64,000 bases of DNA, taken from NCBI RefSeq assembly GCF_006715975.1, contig NZ_VFOF01000001.1:1498001-1562000 (forward strand), in the 5' to 3' direction. Below the pieces are notes generated by a model. It was not told where the DNA came from and did no database searches. It saw nothing but the letters and a program-made list of their open reading frames with translations. Both the position numbers and the translations under genes were made by a program. How positions within the stretch are numbered: the first letter of the stretch is position 1; every line of letters begins with the position of its first letter. Positions 36,244 to 45,098 of the stretch are shown here, piece after piece. This DNA is from Zymomonas mobilis (GTDB lineage Bacteria > Pseudomonadota > Alphaproteobacteria > Sphingomonadales > Sphingomonadaceae).

Positions 36244-36669
36244 ATGAAACTTTCATTTGCCATTGACGATCGGCATACTTTGAAGCGTTATCAAGGCTGC
36301 GTCCAAGGTCTTGAGGATGCTATCGATTTGTTTAAATGGCGCTTTGTCGGATTAGATATTGAACAGGCCTATATCGCTTATCTAACCGCCGAAGGTAATA
36401 TTCTTGCTGTTATAGGAGAAAATGTCGGAGATTGTCTGGCATCCTATTTGGACATCCGGAATATTTTGAGACATGCCATTATCCTGAGTGCTGATAGCCT
36501 GATTTTGGCACATAATCATCCTAGTGGTGATCCTACCCCCAGCTACATGGATCGGGACACAACAAAGAGATTGGCGCTCGTAACACGTATGGCCGGTATA
36601 AAATTATTGGATCATCTTATTTTTGCGAATAAAAAATGCCAAAGCTTTCATAGCATTGGCCTTTTATAG
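36244..36669 (+). CDS. RadC-like JAB domain protein
   Basis: A 141-residue protein whose C-terminal 100 residues are the RadC JAB/MPN fold: the metal motif HNHPSGDPTPSYMD near residue 90-103 is intact, and an upstream Glu (VIGENVG) can complete the site. The N-terminal helix-hairpin-helix part of full-length RadC (about 220 residues) is missing, so it is a short form. Despite the old RadC name, a repair role is not established for the family. It has AGGAAT before the ATG and stands alone. Confidence 0.82.
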   Translation: MKLSFAIDDRHTLKRYQGCVQGLEDAIDLFKWRFVGLDIEQAYIAYLTAEGNILAVIGENVGDCLASYLDIRNILRHAIILSADSLILAHNHPSGDPTPSYMDRDTTKRLALVTRMAGIKLLDHLIFANKKCQSFHSIGLL

Positions 36670-36893
36670 GCAAGAATAATTTGTGAAACTGCATAAAAGC
36701 ACTGCTTCAAACCGAAACAGTGAACAGTTTTCTGCAATTTGCCTTTTTTGCTATTTTGTTAAGGTAATTGCTCGTAAAACCATGCTCAATAAAGGGTTAA
36801 AGCGCCCTTTTTGTTTGTCATCATTTCTTTAGAACCCCCCTTCTCCGCTTATGGAATGAAGCAGAAATAGCGGAAACGGCTTTTTTACGTTAA

Positions 36894-37832
36894 ATGGCGG
36901 GCGTTATTGGAACGCTATTAAACGGAGTGGCATCGTCAATGGTCAGTAAGCGGATCGCTATTATTGTGAATCCGATCGCCGGAAAAAGGCGACCTCATTC
37001 TGTTCATCGTTTTGCCGGATATTTAAAGCAGGCCGGATTCGATGTCCGTATAGAAAAAACCTTATTTCCAGGCCATGCGACTGAATTAGCGCGTCAGTTG
37101 GTAGAATCCCGTCAATATGGCTACATCGTTGCCGCTGGAGGCGATGGTACTATTGCTGAGGTCGCTGAAGCGGTTGTCGGTTCAGAGGTTATCTTTTGCA
37201 TTTTGCCGATTGGAACGGCTAATGTTTTAGCGCATGAATTATCGATTAATTTTGACGAACGCCAGAATGCTTCCAATATTATCAAAGGCTACTCAACAAC
37301 CATCTGGCCAGCCTTTCTTCAAAATGACGGTAGAGAAAGTCTGTTTGTTCAGATGTTGGGTATCGGGATAGACGCCCATATCGTCCATCATATTTCATCA
37401 CGGTTAAAACGTGTCATGGGTAAAGCCGCCTATGCGCTCCAGATGCTGCGTTCTTTATGGCAGTATGAATTACGCGAAATGTCGGTCTCGATTGATGGTC
37501 AAATATATGAAAAAGCGACTTCGGTAATCATCTCAAAGGGCGCTTTATATGCCGGAGAGCATAGATTACTGCCAGAATCCAAGCAAAAAGACGAGGTCTT
37601 TGCGGCTGTTTTATTTCAGTCCCGCAACAAGATTGACTATCTGCTTGCTGCCAGTGCTTTTTTTATGGGTAAGGTCAGCCACTGTCGCCACATCAAGGTC
37701 GTAACAGCGAAAAGCGTAGAGATTAACGCGCCCGATAAGCTACCGATACAAAGTGATGGCGATATCAGGGGATTTACCCCAGCAACCGTCACGATCTCAA
37801 CCAAGGCACTGAAAGTGGCAGCACCTATATAA
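36894..37832 (+). CDS. Diacylglycerol kinase family lipid kinase
   Basis: A 312-residue lipid kinase with the complete family pattern: VNPIAGKRR (phosphate loop), AAGGDGTIAEV (GGDGT) and LPIGTANVLAHE, followed by the beta-sandwich C-terminal domain with ISKGALYAGEHRL and a late SDGD segment. It phosphorylates a lipid such as diacylglycerol or a sphingoid/ceramide base; the sequence does not choose. A second in-frame ATG at 36939 lies eleven bases after GGAG and gives a start right before the first strand (MVSKRIAIIVNP), so the true protein may be 297 residues. It is unrelated in position to the partial lipid kinase at the left edge. Confidence 0.85.
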   Translation: MAGVIGTLLNGVASSMVSKRIAIIVNPIAGKRRPHSVHRFAGYLKQAGFDVRIEKTLFPGHATELARQLVESRQYGYIVAAGGDGTIAEVAEAVVGSEVIFCILPIGTANVLAHELSINFDERQNASNIIKGYSTTIWPAFLQNDGRESLFVQMLGIGIDAHIVHHISSRLKRVMGKAAYALQMLRSLWQYELREMSVSIDGQIYEKATSVIISKGALYAGEHRLLPESKQKDEVFAAVLFQSRNKIDYLLAASAFFMGKVSHCRHIKVVTAKSVEINAPDKLPIQSDGDIRGFTPATVTISTKALKVAAPI

Positions 37833-37882
37833 AATAAAAGCTATGTCAGCTTTTGCAGGCTTTGTAGCCTGACTATAATGAG

Positions 37883-37921
37883 AAAAAAGCCTGCCATTCA
37901 TGAAGAATGACAGGCTTTTTA
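37883..37921. terminator. Bidirectional terminator after the lipid kinase
   Basis: AAAAAGCCTGCCATTC and GAATGACAGGCTTTTT form a long stem (one mismatch) flanked by A and T runs. It serves the lipid kinase on the left and the efflux operon on the right. Confidence 0.88.
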
Positions 37922-37953
37922 ATAGGTTTCGAAAGAACCGAAAAAGCAAATTG

Positions 37954-39660
37954 CTACTCTTTCGGTCTTTCTAATTCGCCTTCGTCATTAAGGACGCCCT
38001 GAGTATTCGTCAGCGGTTTTGGCGGTTGAACCGGTTCCGGTGCTTTACTGCTATTGTTAGTATGAGCATCTTTCTCATGAGAGAGATCCCCGCCCTTACC
38101 AATTTCAGCACGGATACCCGTGATATCACCAATCTGTTGAATAATACCCTTGGCTTTGACAATCCGTGGCGTTGGAGCCGTGCCGGTCGTCCGTTCACGT
38201 TCGATCTGGTCTTTGTCACGAGACCAACCGCCACCCAAGGCCAGAAAGATTCTGATCTGATCATCTGAAATCTTGCCATCGGCAGAGACAAGTTGCTGCT
38301 CATATTGCAGCAGAGTTCGGTCTGCATCCAAAACGGGCAAAGCATTGATACGACCCAATGAAAATAAGCGATGAACATCTTTATCGGCAGCATCAGCGCG
38401 ATCACGTGCCAAGGCAACTTCTTCCCGATGATCAAGGTCATGCGTATAGGTCGTTAACGCGGCTTCGGTTTCCTTGATAGCGTTTAAAACCGTCTGATCA
38501 AATTGTGCCGAGGCAATGCGCGTTTCAGACTTTGCTGACAAAATTTCAGCACGTGCTCTGTTCCGGTTTGGAACCTGCCAAGTGAGCCCCGGCCCGAGAT
38601 TGAATTCACGAGTGTGACCGCCAAACATGTGTTTGGCCATACCGGTCGAACCGGCGGCCGCACCCAATGTAATTTTAGGCCACATTTCACCCATGGCGAC
38701 ACCGATTTCGGCTGTCGCTGACTTCAAGCGAAATTCAGCGCTACGCACATCAGGGCGACGGTTTAAAAGAGATTCACCATCACCCACCGGAATAGGTTGC
38801 CGTAAAATAGGTTCTTCTTCGCAATTAGCGACTTCTGCAGGAAATTCGGCGGGTGGCCGGCCTGTCAGAACAGCAAGACTGAAAAGAGCGATCTGTTTTC
38901 TGGCAACCTGTTGCGGCAAATCAGCCTTGATCTGGGCTTCCAAAGCCATCTGCCGTCTGACATCCGTGGTCATGGCGCGCCCTTCGGAGCGCATACGGGA
39001 AATCAAGGCCGTCGAACGTTCGGAAAGCGCAATCAATTCTTTAGTAATGGCAATATCATGGCCGGTAGCACAAACTTCGACATAAGCCTGTGCTGTATTG
39101 GCTGCGACAGTAATACGCGCCATATCATAGGCTGAACGGACGGCTTCTTCATCCGCATTGGCGACTTCGATAGCGCGTCGCAACTGTCCGAGGTAATCGA
39201 CCTGATAGGAAACAATCGCATCCAAGGACGTCGCAAAGGCATCAGGAATATGCGGCCGATTGGCACTGTTAACCAAATATCTTTGATCCGAGAATTCGAT
39301 GTAGTTTGCCCATGTATTCAGATTCGTGCCGATACGCTTGGCATCTCGAGCACGTGCTAAGGCCGCCGTTGAACGTGTAATGTCAGCGGCTGCGACCTTC
39401 AGATCATTATTATGGGTAAAGGCTTCTTCAATGAGCTGATCAAGTACCGGCTCATCATAGAGATGCCACCAATGATCGGGAAGATCGGGCATTCTTGTCA
39501 GCGCTTTATTTTGGCTGCTGACAAAATTGCCCTTGGCGGTTGGACGTTCGATAGCCGCATTTTGGGAGCGCTTGTATTTCGGCCCCAAGGTACATCCGGC
39601 CGTCAAAGACGCCAAGACGGTTACTGTTGTCAGCAGTGATGATAGCCGCCGCAATTTCAC
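37954..39660 (-). CDS. Efflux outer-membrane channel lipoprotein (NodT/OprM family)
   Basis: A 568-residue TolC-like outer membrane factor. The signal peptide ends in lipobox LTAGC (Cys near 23), so the mature protein is lipid-anchored. Two OEP repeats (about 80-260 and 290-470) are visible, including NRRPDVRSAEFRLKSATAEIGVA, the family's hallmark. Most NodT-family channels end near residue 480; here some 60-80 further residues follow, hydrophilic and Pro/Lys/Asn-rich (DAHTNNSSKAPEPVQPPKPL). Last gene of the FUSC-DUF1656-HlyD-NodT operon; its start overlaps the HlyD stop by four bases. Together they form an efflux pump across both membranes. Confidence 0.9.
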   Translation of the reverse strand: MKLRRLSSLLTTVTVLASLTAGCTLGPKYKRSQNAAIERPTAKGNFVSSQNKALTRMPDLPDHWWHLYDEPVLDQLIEEAFTHNNDLKVAAADITRSTAALARARDAKRIGTNLNTWANYIEFSDQRYLVNSANRPHIPDAFATSLDAIVSYQVDYLGQLRRAIEVANADEEAVRSAYDMARITVAANTAQAYVEVCATGHDIAITKELIALSERSTALISRMRSEGRAMTTDVRRQMALEAQIKADLPQQVARKQIALFSLAVLTGRPPAEFPAEVANCEEEPILRQPIPVGDGESLLNRRPDVRSAEFRLKSATAEIGVAMGEMWPKITLGAAAGSTGMAKHMFGGHTREFNLGPGLTWQVPNRNRARAEILSAKSETRIASAQFDQTVLNAIKETEAALTTYTHDLDHREEVALARDRADAADKDVHRLFSLGRINALPVLDADRTLLQYEQQLVSADGKISDDQIRIFLALGGGWSRDKDQIERERTTGTAPTPRIVKAKGIIQQIGDITGIRAEIGKGGDLSHEKDAHTNNSSKAPEPVQPPKPLTNTQGVLNDEGELERPKE

Positions 39661-40748
39661 CTTACATGCTCCTCAACCTTCTTCACTGTTTTTTGAACAG
39701 TGGTTGTTTTCTGCACGGAAGGTTTTGCCGATGATGGGGTTGCGATTACTTTTGTTTCGGAAGTGTTCGTCACAGTTTCCGTGCTGTTATTACCAAGGGT
39801 GTTAACAACACTGTCAGAGACGGTTCTATCTTCCAATATTTCAGGGACACCCCCTGTAATAGCAGGTGGCAAGATAGGCCGGACATGTGAGTTATAGTGA
39901 ACCGAGACAGTAGCCGTTCGACCAGCGACCAGACGGAGACCTTCCGGCACATGATCAATGGCAATACGGACAGGAATACGTTGTGGCAAACGAACCCACG
40001 TGAAAGTCGGATTGACATTGGCCATCAAAGAAGACGTCGGGTTGAGTTCGCGATCGGCGATACCGCGTGCGAGAGAATCAACATGACCTTCGATGATATT
40101 TTTTTCACCCATCAGGCGGATAGAAACTTTATCGCCAACGCGGATACGCGGCAGTTTGGTTTCTTCAAAATAACCGACCACACGCAAGGAATGGCGATCC
40201 AAAAGAGCAAATTCAGGTTTACCGGCGGTGGCATAGTTACCAGGGCGAAGGGAAAAGTTCGTGATCCATCCGTCAACCGAAGCACGGACAATCGAACGAA
40301 CCACATTGACGCGAGCCGTGTTGAGATTGGCCTTGGCTCTTTCCAGTTCGGCAGAAAGTTCATCTACCTTGGAAGCGCCTTGCTCCAGAATTTCGGTTGA
40401 GACCAAATCGCCTAACCGGATATTACGCCGGTTTTCACGCTCGGCCTGTTCGAGACGGGAGGCAACATTGGCGACTTCGGCCTCTGCAGCTTCCAATGCC
40501 AAACGGAAACGAACCCGATCAACGATAAAGAGTGGCGTTCCTGCTGTCACATACTGGTTTTCGCGGACGAGCACATCCGTGACCAATCCCGAGACATCGG
40601 GCGTCACATTTTCAACATCGACCTGCACACGACCATCACGCGTCCATGGTTCACGTTCATAGTAGAACCACATTCGCAGGCTGACCCAAACGGCCACTAA
40701 AACGACAAACAGCGTTACAAGAACGCGTAGGACGGATCTCCGATCCAT
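39657..40748 (-). CDS. HlyD-family membrane fusion protein of the efflux pump
   Basis: A 363-residue adaptor. One N-terminal membrane helix (about 8-26), then GRVQVDVENVTPDVSGLVTDVLVRENQYV, the biotinyl-lipoyl-like start, a helical hairpin (about 80-150) and the beta barrel ending near VSVHYNSHVRPI (about 290). AaeA-type adaptors normally end there; this one carries a 65-residue Ser/Thr/Val/Lys-rich tail (NNSTETVTNTSETKVIATP, then KPSVQKTTTVQKTVKKVEEHV). It links the inner-membrane FUSC protein to the outer-membrane channel. The stop overlaps the NodT start by four bases; the start is eight bases after DUF1656. Confidence 0.9.
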   Translation of the reverse strand: MDRRSVLRVLVTLFVVLVAVWVSLRMWFYYEREPWTRDGRVQVDVENVTPDVSGLVTDVLVRENQYVTAGTPLFIVDRVRFRLALEAAEAEVANVASRLEQAERENRRNIRLGDLVSTEILEQGASKVDELSAELERAKANLNTARVNVVRSIVRASVDGWITNFSLRPGNYATAGKPEFALLDRHSLRVVGYFEETKLPRIRVGDKVSIRLMGEKNIIEGHVDSLARGIADRELNPTSSLMANVNPTFTWVRLPQRIPVRIAIDHVPEGLRLVAGRTATVSVHYNSHVRPILPPAITGGVPEILEDRTVSDSVVNTLGNNSTETVTNTSETKVIATPSSAKPSVQKTTTVQKTVKKVEEHVR

Positions 40749-40756
40749 GCCTCCCC

Positions 40757-40990
40757 CTACAAGCGAAAAAAAGCCATAGGGTTACCGGCCAAAGCAATGT
40801 AGCCGGTAATTATACCCCAAACAACGATCAGCACTGCGGTATCAAATAAACCGCGATGCCAGACGAAACGATAAAGATTAAGTTTACTTAATAACAAAGT
40901 AAGAACCTGAGTAATCAGGATCGCAATAGCTGCGCCTACGACAAGTGGGTGCATATAAACACCCACAATATCAAATTCTCCTGTTATCAT
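40757..40990 (-). CDS. DUF1656 inner-membrane protein (AaeX-like)
   Basis: A 77-residue protein with two membrane helices (about 15-37 and 47-68) and the family start GEFDIVGVYMHPLVV. DUF1656/AaeX proteins are always found with FUSC and HlyD partners and probably belong to the pump. Overlaps the FUSC gene by four bases (ATGA). Confidence 0.9.
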   Translation of the reverse strand: MITGEFDIVGVYMHPLVVGAAIAILITQVLTLLLSKLNLYRFVWHRGLFDTAVLIVVWGIITGYIALAGNPMAFFRL

Positions 40991-43017
40991 GCCGGACTCC
41001 GTTGTTTTATGAACCCTGGTGCATCAGGAAACATATTGCGACGTAAGCTTACCAGTGCAGTTAGCCCTTCCCGGCGATCAATGGAATTACGCAGGTCGAC
41101 AAAGCTATCAATAACGCGATCAATATCTGTCAGAATAACTTCTGACGATTTGGCATCTGATGACCGTGACAACTCATCGTAATAACCGGCGATCGCCTGT
41201 GCCAATGTCGATATCTGGTGACGGACATTTTCATCAACACGGGCTGCTAATTGCCGCAAACGTAACATACAGATACCAATACGGAGGTCACGGATACCGT
41301 CATCCCGAACGACATTCTGGTCTGTGCCGGTTGCAGAAACGCGTGGTGCCATAAGGCCGATACGATCTAGCATACGGCTCGACCAGTCGACGATATCAGG
41401 TGCGCCCGGCCGTTTCAGGGTAGCCGAAAGATCACGCCAGCCGGACTGCAACAGCCGCTTTACCATCACATCGGCACCGATCACACGCATTACTTTAAAA
41501 CCGACAAGCGAGATACCGCAGCCAGCAATAATGGCGAGACCATTATTAAAATAAAGTTCGAAATCAGCGGAGTACGCCGGATGAATGGCCATCGTCAGGT
41601 TGAAAACAACCATAAATGGCCGAACAATCGGTAGGTAATCCTGATCGGCAGTCAGATAGCCGGTAATAAACAGCACCGGGAACATCGTCAGCATAACCAA
41701 TTCAAATTCATGAATTTGGGGCATGATCGCAAAAAGGTAAAAACCTGCCAGAATCACACCGATAACAGCCCCCAATAGATAATGGGTTTGCTGTTTAACT
41801 GGATCACCGGCTTGTGCGGACAAGCCGAAAGACATGGCCGCCAAAAGGCAGCCTGTTGAGCCATTAGGCCAGCTCGTCATGATCCAGAAAGTGGATGAGG
41901 CCATAATAACCATGAACAGCGTCAAAGCTGTTAAGGCGGCCATACCGTAATCCCGATGCATAGAACGGACACGATGGGCGCTACTTAAAGCCGCGATCAT
42001 AGCAGGTGGATGATCTTCTGGATGGCTGACCGCTTCGACAAGCAAGCGGGTTGATTGTAAGGCTTCAATCAAATGGCGAAGCCGTCCGATCATGTTCAGT
42101 TCGAGAAGTTCGCGCCAGTTTTCAACCCGTAATTTTTCACCCAATGCATTGCCACGGGCAATCAGGCGACTGGCTTCGGCCGCATCATCCACAGGTGGTT
42201 CAGCAACCCATTGCCGGACAGATTCAACATAGGCAGTGATATCTTGCGACATACCACCCGCATCATCAATTTCACGGGTTCGATCTTCCATGGCGGCAAT
42301 AACCGGCATTAACAGGATGATTTGATCCTGCACCGCCGCAAGAGCCATACGCGTTGGTCGCAATCCTGCGGTATCGTATGGAATATGCGTTCCAAGGAAG
42401 TGGACATTTGTAAGGTCAACCGTCAGATTTTGGCGATCTTTGGCATCGATATCGGTCATATCCCCCGCCAAAGCATGGCTAGCCCAGCGCTCGCAGTCAT
42501 GAAGAATATGATCAAGCTGGCGCGATAAAAGGTTACTAACCGAATGGGGGAATAGAACCGAATGCACAAAGCCTGCGGAAACGACCCCAAAGCAGATTTC
42601 CTGAACTCGAAGAGAGGCAATGTGGAAAACGTTAATAGGGTTTTCGACGCTTAGAAAGCCGATAACTGAGGCGGTAACAATACCCAAAAAGAAAATGTAA
42701 GAACGGGGTGAGCGGTCAAGAACAACGATAAAAATGCAAAAAGAAGCCCATAGTCCCAAAACCATACATAGAAAGAGCGGCGCATTGTCGAATTTCGGCA
42801 CAACAGCCAAAACAAAAGTGGCTCCTAAGAAGGAACCAATCACGCGATAGAATGATTTAGAACGTATAGCCCCCGTAAGCGGGTGGCTGACAATATAGAC
42901 AGTAGTCATCGCCCAGAAAGGACGTTCGAGCCCAATCCGCATAGAAACATAGAGGCCGAGCATTGCCGCTATATAACAGTTAAGCGCAAAAGTTGCCTGC
43001 CGTAAATTAAACAGCAT
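40987..43017 (-). CDS. FUSC family transporter (AaeB-like)
   Basis: A 676-residue inner-membrane exporter. It has two similar halves, each with a block of about five or six membrane helices (residues about 10-165 and 355-520) and a cytoplasmic helical part after it. MRIGLERPFWAMTTVYIVSHPLTGAIRSKSFYRVIGSFLGA (in parts: LERPFWAMTTVYIV; RVIGSFLGA) is the family signature. AaeB in E. coli exports aromatic carboxylic acids, so this pump may expel phenolic or hydroxybenzoic acids. First gene of the four-gene operon. The start codon lies inside a repeated element (see 43018-43062). Confidence 0.93.
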   Translation of the reverse strand: MLFNLRQATFALNCYIAAMLGLYVSMRIGLERPFWAMTTVYIVSHPLTGAIRSKSFYRVIGSFLGATFVLAVVPKFDNAPLFLCMVLGLWASFCIFIVVLDRSPRSYIFFLGIVTASVIGFLSVENPINVFHIASLRVQEICFGVVSAGFVHSVLFPHSVSNLLSRQLDHILHDCERWASHALAGDMTDIDAKDRQNLTVDLTNVHFLGTHIPYDTAGLRPTRMALAAVQDQIILLMPVIAAMEDRTREIDDAGGMSQDITAYVESVRQWVAEPPVDDAAEASRLIARGNALGEKLRVENWRELLELNMIGRLRHLIEALQSTRLLVEAVSHPEDHPPAMIAALSSAHRVRSMHRDYGMAALTALTLFMVIMASSTFWIMTSWPNGSTGCLLAAMSFGLSAQAGDPVKQQTHYLLGAVIGVILAGFYLFAIMPQIHEFELVMLTMFPVLFITGYLTADQDYLPIVRPFMVVFNLTMAIHPAYSADFELYFNNGLAIIAGCGISLVGFKVMRVIGADVMVKRLLQSGWRDLSATLKRPGAPDIVDWSSRMLDRIGLMAPRVSATGTDQNVVRDDGIRDLRIGICMLRLRQLAARVDENVRHQISTLAQAIAGYYDELSRSSDAKSSEVILTDIDRVIDSFVDLRNSIDRREGLTALVSLRRNMFPDAPGFIKQRSPA

Positions 43018-43062
43018 CGCAGTCGCCTATGATATTAAGGGTCGATAGGCGCAGTTGCCTAT
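43018..43062 (-). repeat. 13-base direct repeats at the start of the efflux operon
   Basis: Read on the minus strand, ATAGGCAACTGCG (43050-43062) and ATAGGCGACTGCG (43018-43030) are 32 bases apart and differ at one position; the second copy ends directly at the FUSC ATG and contains its AGG ribosome site. CGCCTAT (43024-43030) and ATAGGCG (43045-43051) also form an inverted repeat. Confidence 0.65.
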
Positions 43063-43465
43063 TCTTTACCCTTGCACAATGATTATAATGTAAAACGGTC
43101 ATATCATACATAATCGGGCAGACATCACCTGTTAAGAAAAGCGTTTTATTCCTATTTTAGCAAAAATAGGTAATAAAAATCTTCCTAGTCCTCTCCCCCC
43201 CCTTTAATCCAGTGGTTTTATACAGTCACTTAAATTTAGTGGCAGGAAAAGTTTATGTGCCTTAAAAAATTATTCTGAAGGATGTTTTTTTGAAAAGAAA
43301 AGCCCAAAAACCCTAGAACTATGGAGATTTCGGGTTGCAAATTTTATCGAAAAAATCCGCATAATATTTTCGATTGATAATTTACAAAAAAATTGAGGTA
43401 ATGAAAGTTTTAAAAAAACAATAAAAAATATTATTATTTTACAACGCAATAAATAAAGATAACTT
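43063..43465. other. AT-rich intergenic region upstream of the efflux operon
   Basis: About 400 bases with no gene. It holds the efflux promoter and the end of the holA transcript. Notable elements: a perfect 8-4-8 inverted repeat, CCTATTTT-AGCA-AAAATAGG (43151-43170); a run of eight C (43195-43202); and a very AT-rich end (43260-43465) just after holA. Confidence 0.5.
43151..43170. repeat. Perfect 8-4-8 inverted repeat upstream of the efflux operon
   Basis: CCTATTTT and AAAATAGG separated by four bases, 134 bases before the FUSC start. It could be an operator for a TetR/MarR/LysR-type regulator or part of a terminator for the holA transcript; no T-run adjoins it on the minus strand, which favours an operator. 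Confidence 0.45.
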
Positions 43466-44479
43466 TTATGAAAGCCGGCTTATCAATAATAACAATTGCT
43501 GTTCGATGTAAAACATCCCGATCATTTTGCCTTGCTTAATCTGACATTCCAGCGAAACGAGATAGGTAATGAGCTGGTTGAGGTGATGGACGCGCCATGA
43601 ATATAGGGCTTTCGCGATTTCCCCCTTTTCTTTCCAGAAAATTTTCCGGCCAGCAGATTCGATTACCTTTTGAATCGAAAGCCCTTTGGATAACATCCCA
43701 GACAAATCGGCCAGTAATAACGCCCGACGGAGCAGAACCCGAATAAGCACGATAGGTTCGACACCCACATCAGCAAGTGCCGCTAGTTCCTGTTCCAAAA
43801 GGGATGTATTCTTTGAAAAGAAGATGCCGGTAAAGCGTGCAAGATTACCTTCGTTATTATCAGCGCCAATCAGGCTGATAACCTCGTGAGTTAATTCTAG
43901 AATATTGTCTTTGCTGCTATCGAGATAAAGCGCGTATTTTTCAATTTCGGAAACCAGTAGCGCTCGATTATTTTCGGCATAAACGAGCAGCCGTTGAGCG
44001 ACATCAGGTCTTATCCGCAGCCCTTTTTCTTCCCCCAAAGTGACAACAAGACGATTGGCATTTTCGCCTTCTGGAAGATAGCTGGCATAGGCCATGACTT
44101 TTTTATCAGCCAAAGCCAATTTAAGCAGTTTGGATTCACGTTTGAGATTACCGGTAACAATCACAACTGAGTTATTGATCGCCGGAACGTCTATCAATAA
44201 CGTGAGAGCAGACAGGATTTCATCCCCGCTGGCTTCCACCCGAATATAGCGGGCTGCACTGAATAAAGAGATAGAAGCCGCTTCGTCCGTTAAAATGGCC
44301 GGATCATTTTTTAGAGCCGCGCCCGAAAGTTCAATTTTTTCAATTTCGGGGAAGCGGTTTAATTTGTCGGCGATGGCGCGAGATTGCGCCATGTCCGGCC
44401 CATAGAGAAGAATAACAGCATTCTGCCCGCGACCAATGGCCGCAATGGCAGTGTCAATTTGAGAGCGGTTACTTTTCAC
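43466..44479 (-). CDS. holA: DNA polymerase III delta subunit HolA
   Basis: A 337-residue clamp-loader subunit that opens the beta clamp. The order of an AAA-like N-terminal domain (AVILLYGPDMAQSRAIADKL), lid and C-terminal collar domain is as in alphaproteobacterial HolA. The start is GTG, eight bases after the lptE stop, with a weak AAAGAA ribosome site. Last gene of the DUF3576-leuS-lptE-holA operon; lptE-holA coupling after leuS is widely conserved. Confidence 0.88.
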   Translation of the reverse strand: MKSNRSQIDTAIAAIGRGQNAVILLYGPDMAQSRAIADKLNRFPEIEKIELSGAALKNDPAILTDEAASISLFSAARYIRVEASGDEILSALTLLIDVPAINNSVVIVTGNLKRESKLLKLALADKKVMAYASYLPEGENANRLVVTLGEEKGLRIRPDVAQRLLVYAENNRALLVSEIEKYALYLDSSKDNILELTHEVISLIGADNNEGNLARFTGIFFSKNTSLLEQELAALADVGVEPIVLIRVLLRRALLLADLSGMLSKGLSIQKVIESAGRKIFWKEKGEIAKALYSWRVHHLNQLITYLVSLECQIKQGKMIGMFYIEQQLLLLISRLS

Positions 44480-44487
44480 TAAATTCT

Positions 44488-45087
44488 TTAAGAAATATTC
44501 TGCGGCTTAACGGCCTGAACAGCCTGATTTTGTGGCGTGCTGGCAGGAGGTGTTGCGCTATTCGCTGGCAAGCGATCTGCCTTATCACGCCGTTCGGCAT
44601 AAAGCGCCAAATGGGTGATAATCTGATCAGCCACATTTTCAGAGATCTGCTGCAAAGCCGTATCTTCAGCGGCAATCGTCGCATATTCGGAGCTGACCAC
44701 GTCAATACCGGCATCAGATGAAGCCGTCGCATCCACGACAACCTGATTATCGCGAAGATCGATCAGTCTGTAACGGGCGCGTAAGGTACGACGTTCACGG
44801 TTGACGGTGTTATCCCGCCGGATACCAAGACCATCAATTCGGTCATCGACTTCTACTTCCAATTGATAATGAGGACGTATGCCAACTTCCGGCATCAGCC
44901 GATCTTGCAAAGCCCCATGCAGGAGATAACCCGATTTGCCCGGGATAGAAGCCACGTGAACCGAACCCAAGGTTTTAGCAACCGGTCCAGATTTGCCCCC
45001 CTTGTAAAGAGGATGCAGGCCACAAGCAGGGAGTGGCATGCAAAGACACAGAAGAAGAGCTAATCTGGACGGTTTACTAAAATGCAT
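44488..45087 (-). CDS. lptE: LPS assembly lipoprotein LptE
   Basis: A 199-residue outer-membrane lipoprotein that plugs the LptD channel. Signal peptide with lipobox PLPAC (Cys near residue 22) followed by GLHPLYKGG, the usual LptE start. The core has the alternating strand pattern YQLEVEVDDRIDGLGIRRDNTVNRERRTLRARYRLI (in parts: GIRRDNTVNRERRTLRA). A 30-residue Pro/Ala/Gln tail ends the protein. Follows leuS by 11 bases. It pairs functionally with lptF/lptG at the left of the window. Confidence 0.9.
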   Translation of the reverse strand: MHFSKPSRLALLLCLCMPLPACGLHPLYKGGKSGPVAKTLGSVHVASIPGKSGYLLHGALQDRLMPEVGIRPHYQLEVEVDDRIDGLGIRRDNTVNRERRTLRARYRLIDLRDNQVVVDATASSDAGIDVVSSEYATIAAEDTALQQISENVADQIITHLALYAERRDKADRLPANSATPPASTPQNQAVQAVKPQNIS

Positions 45088-45098
45088 TATTCAGGCCT

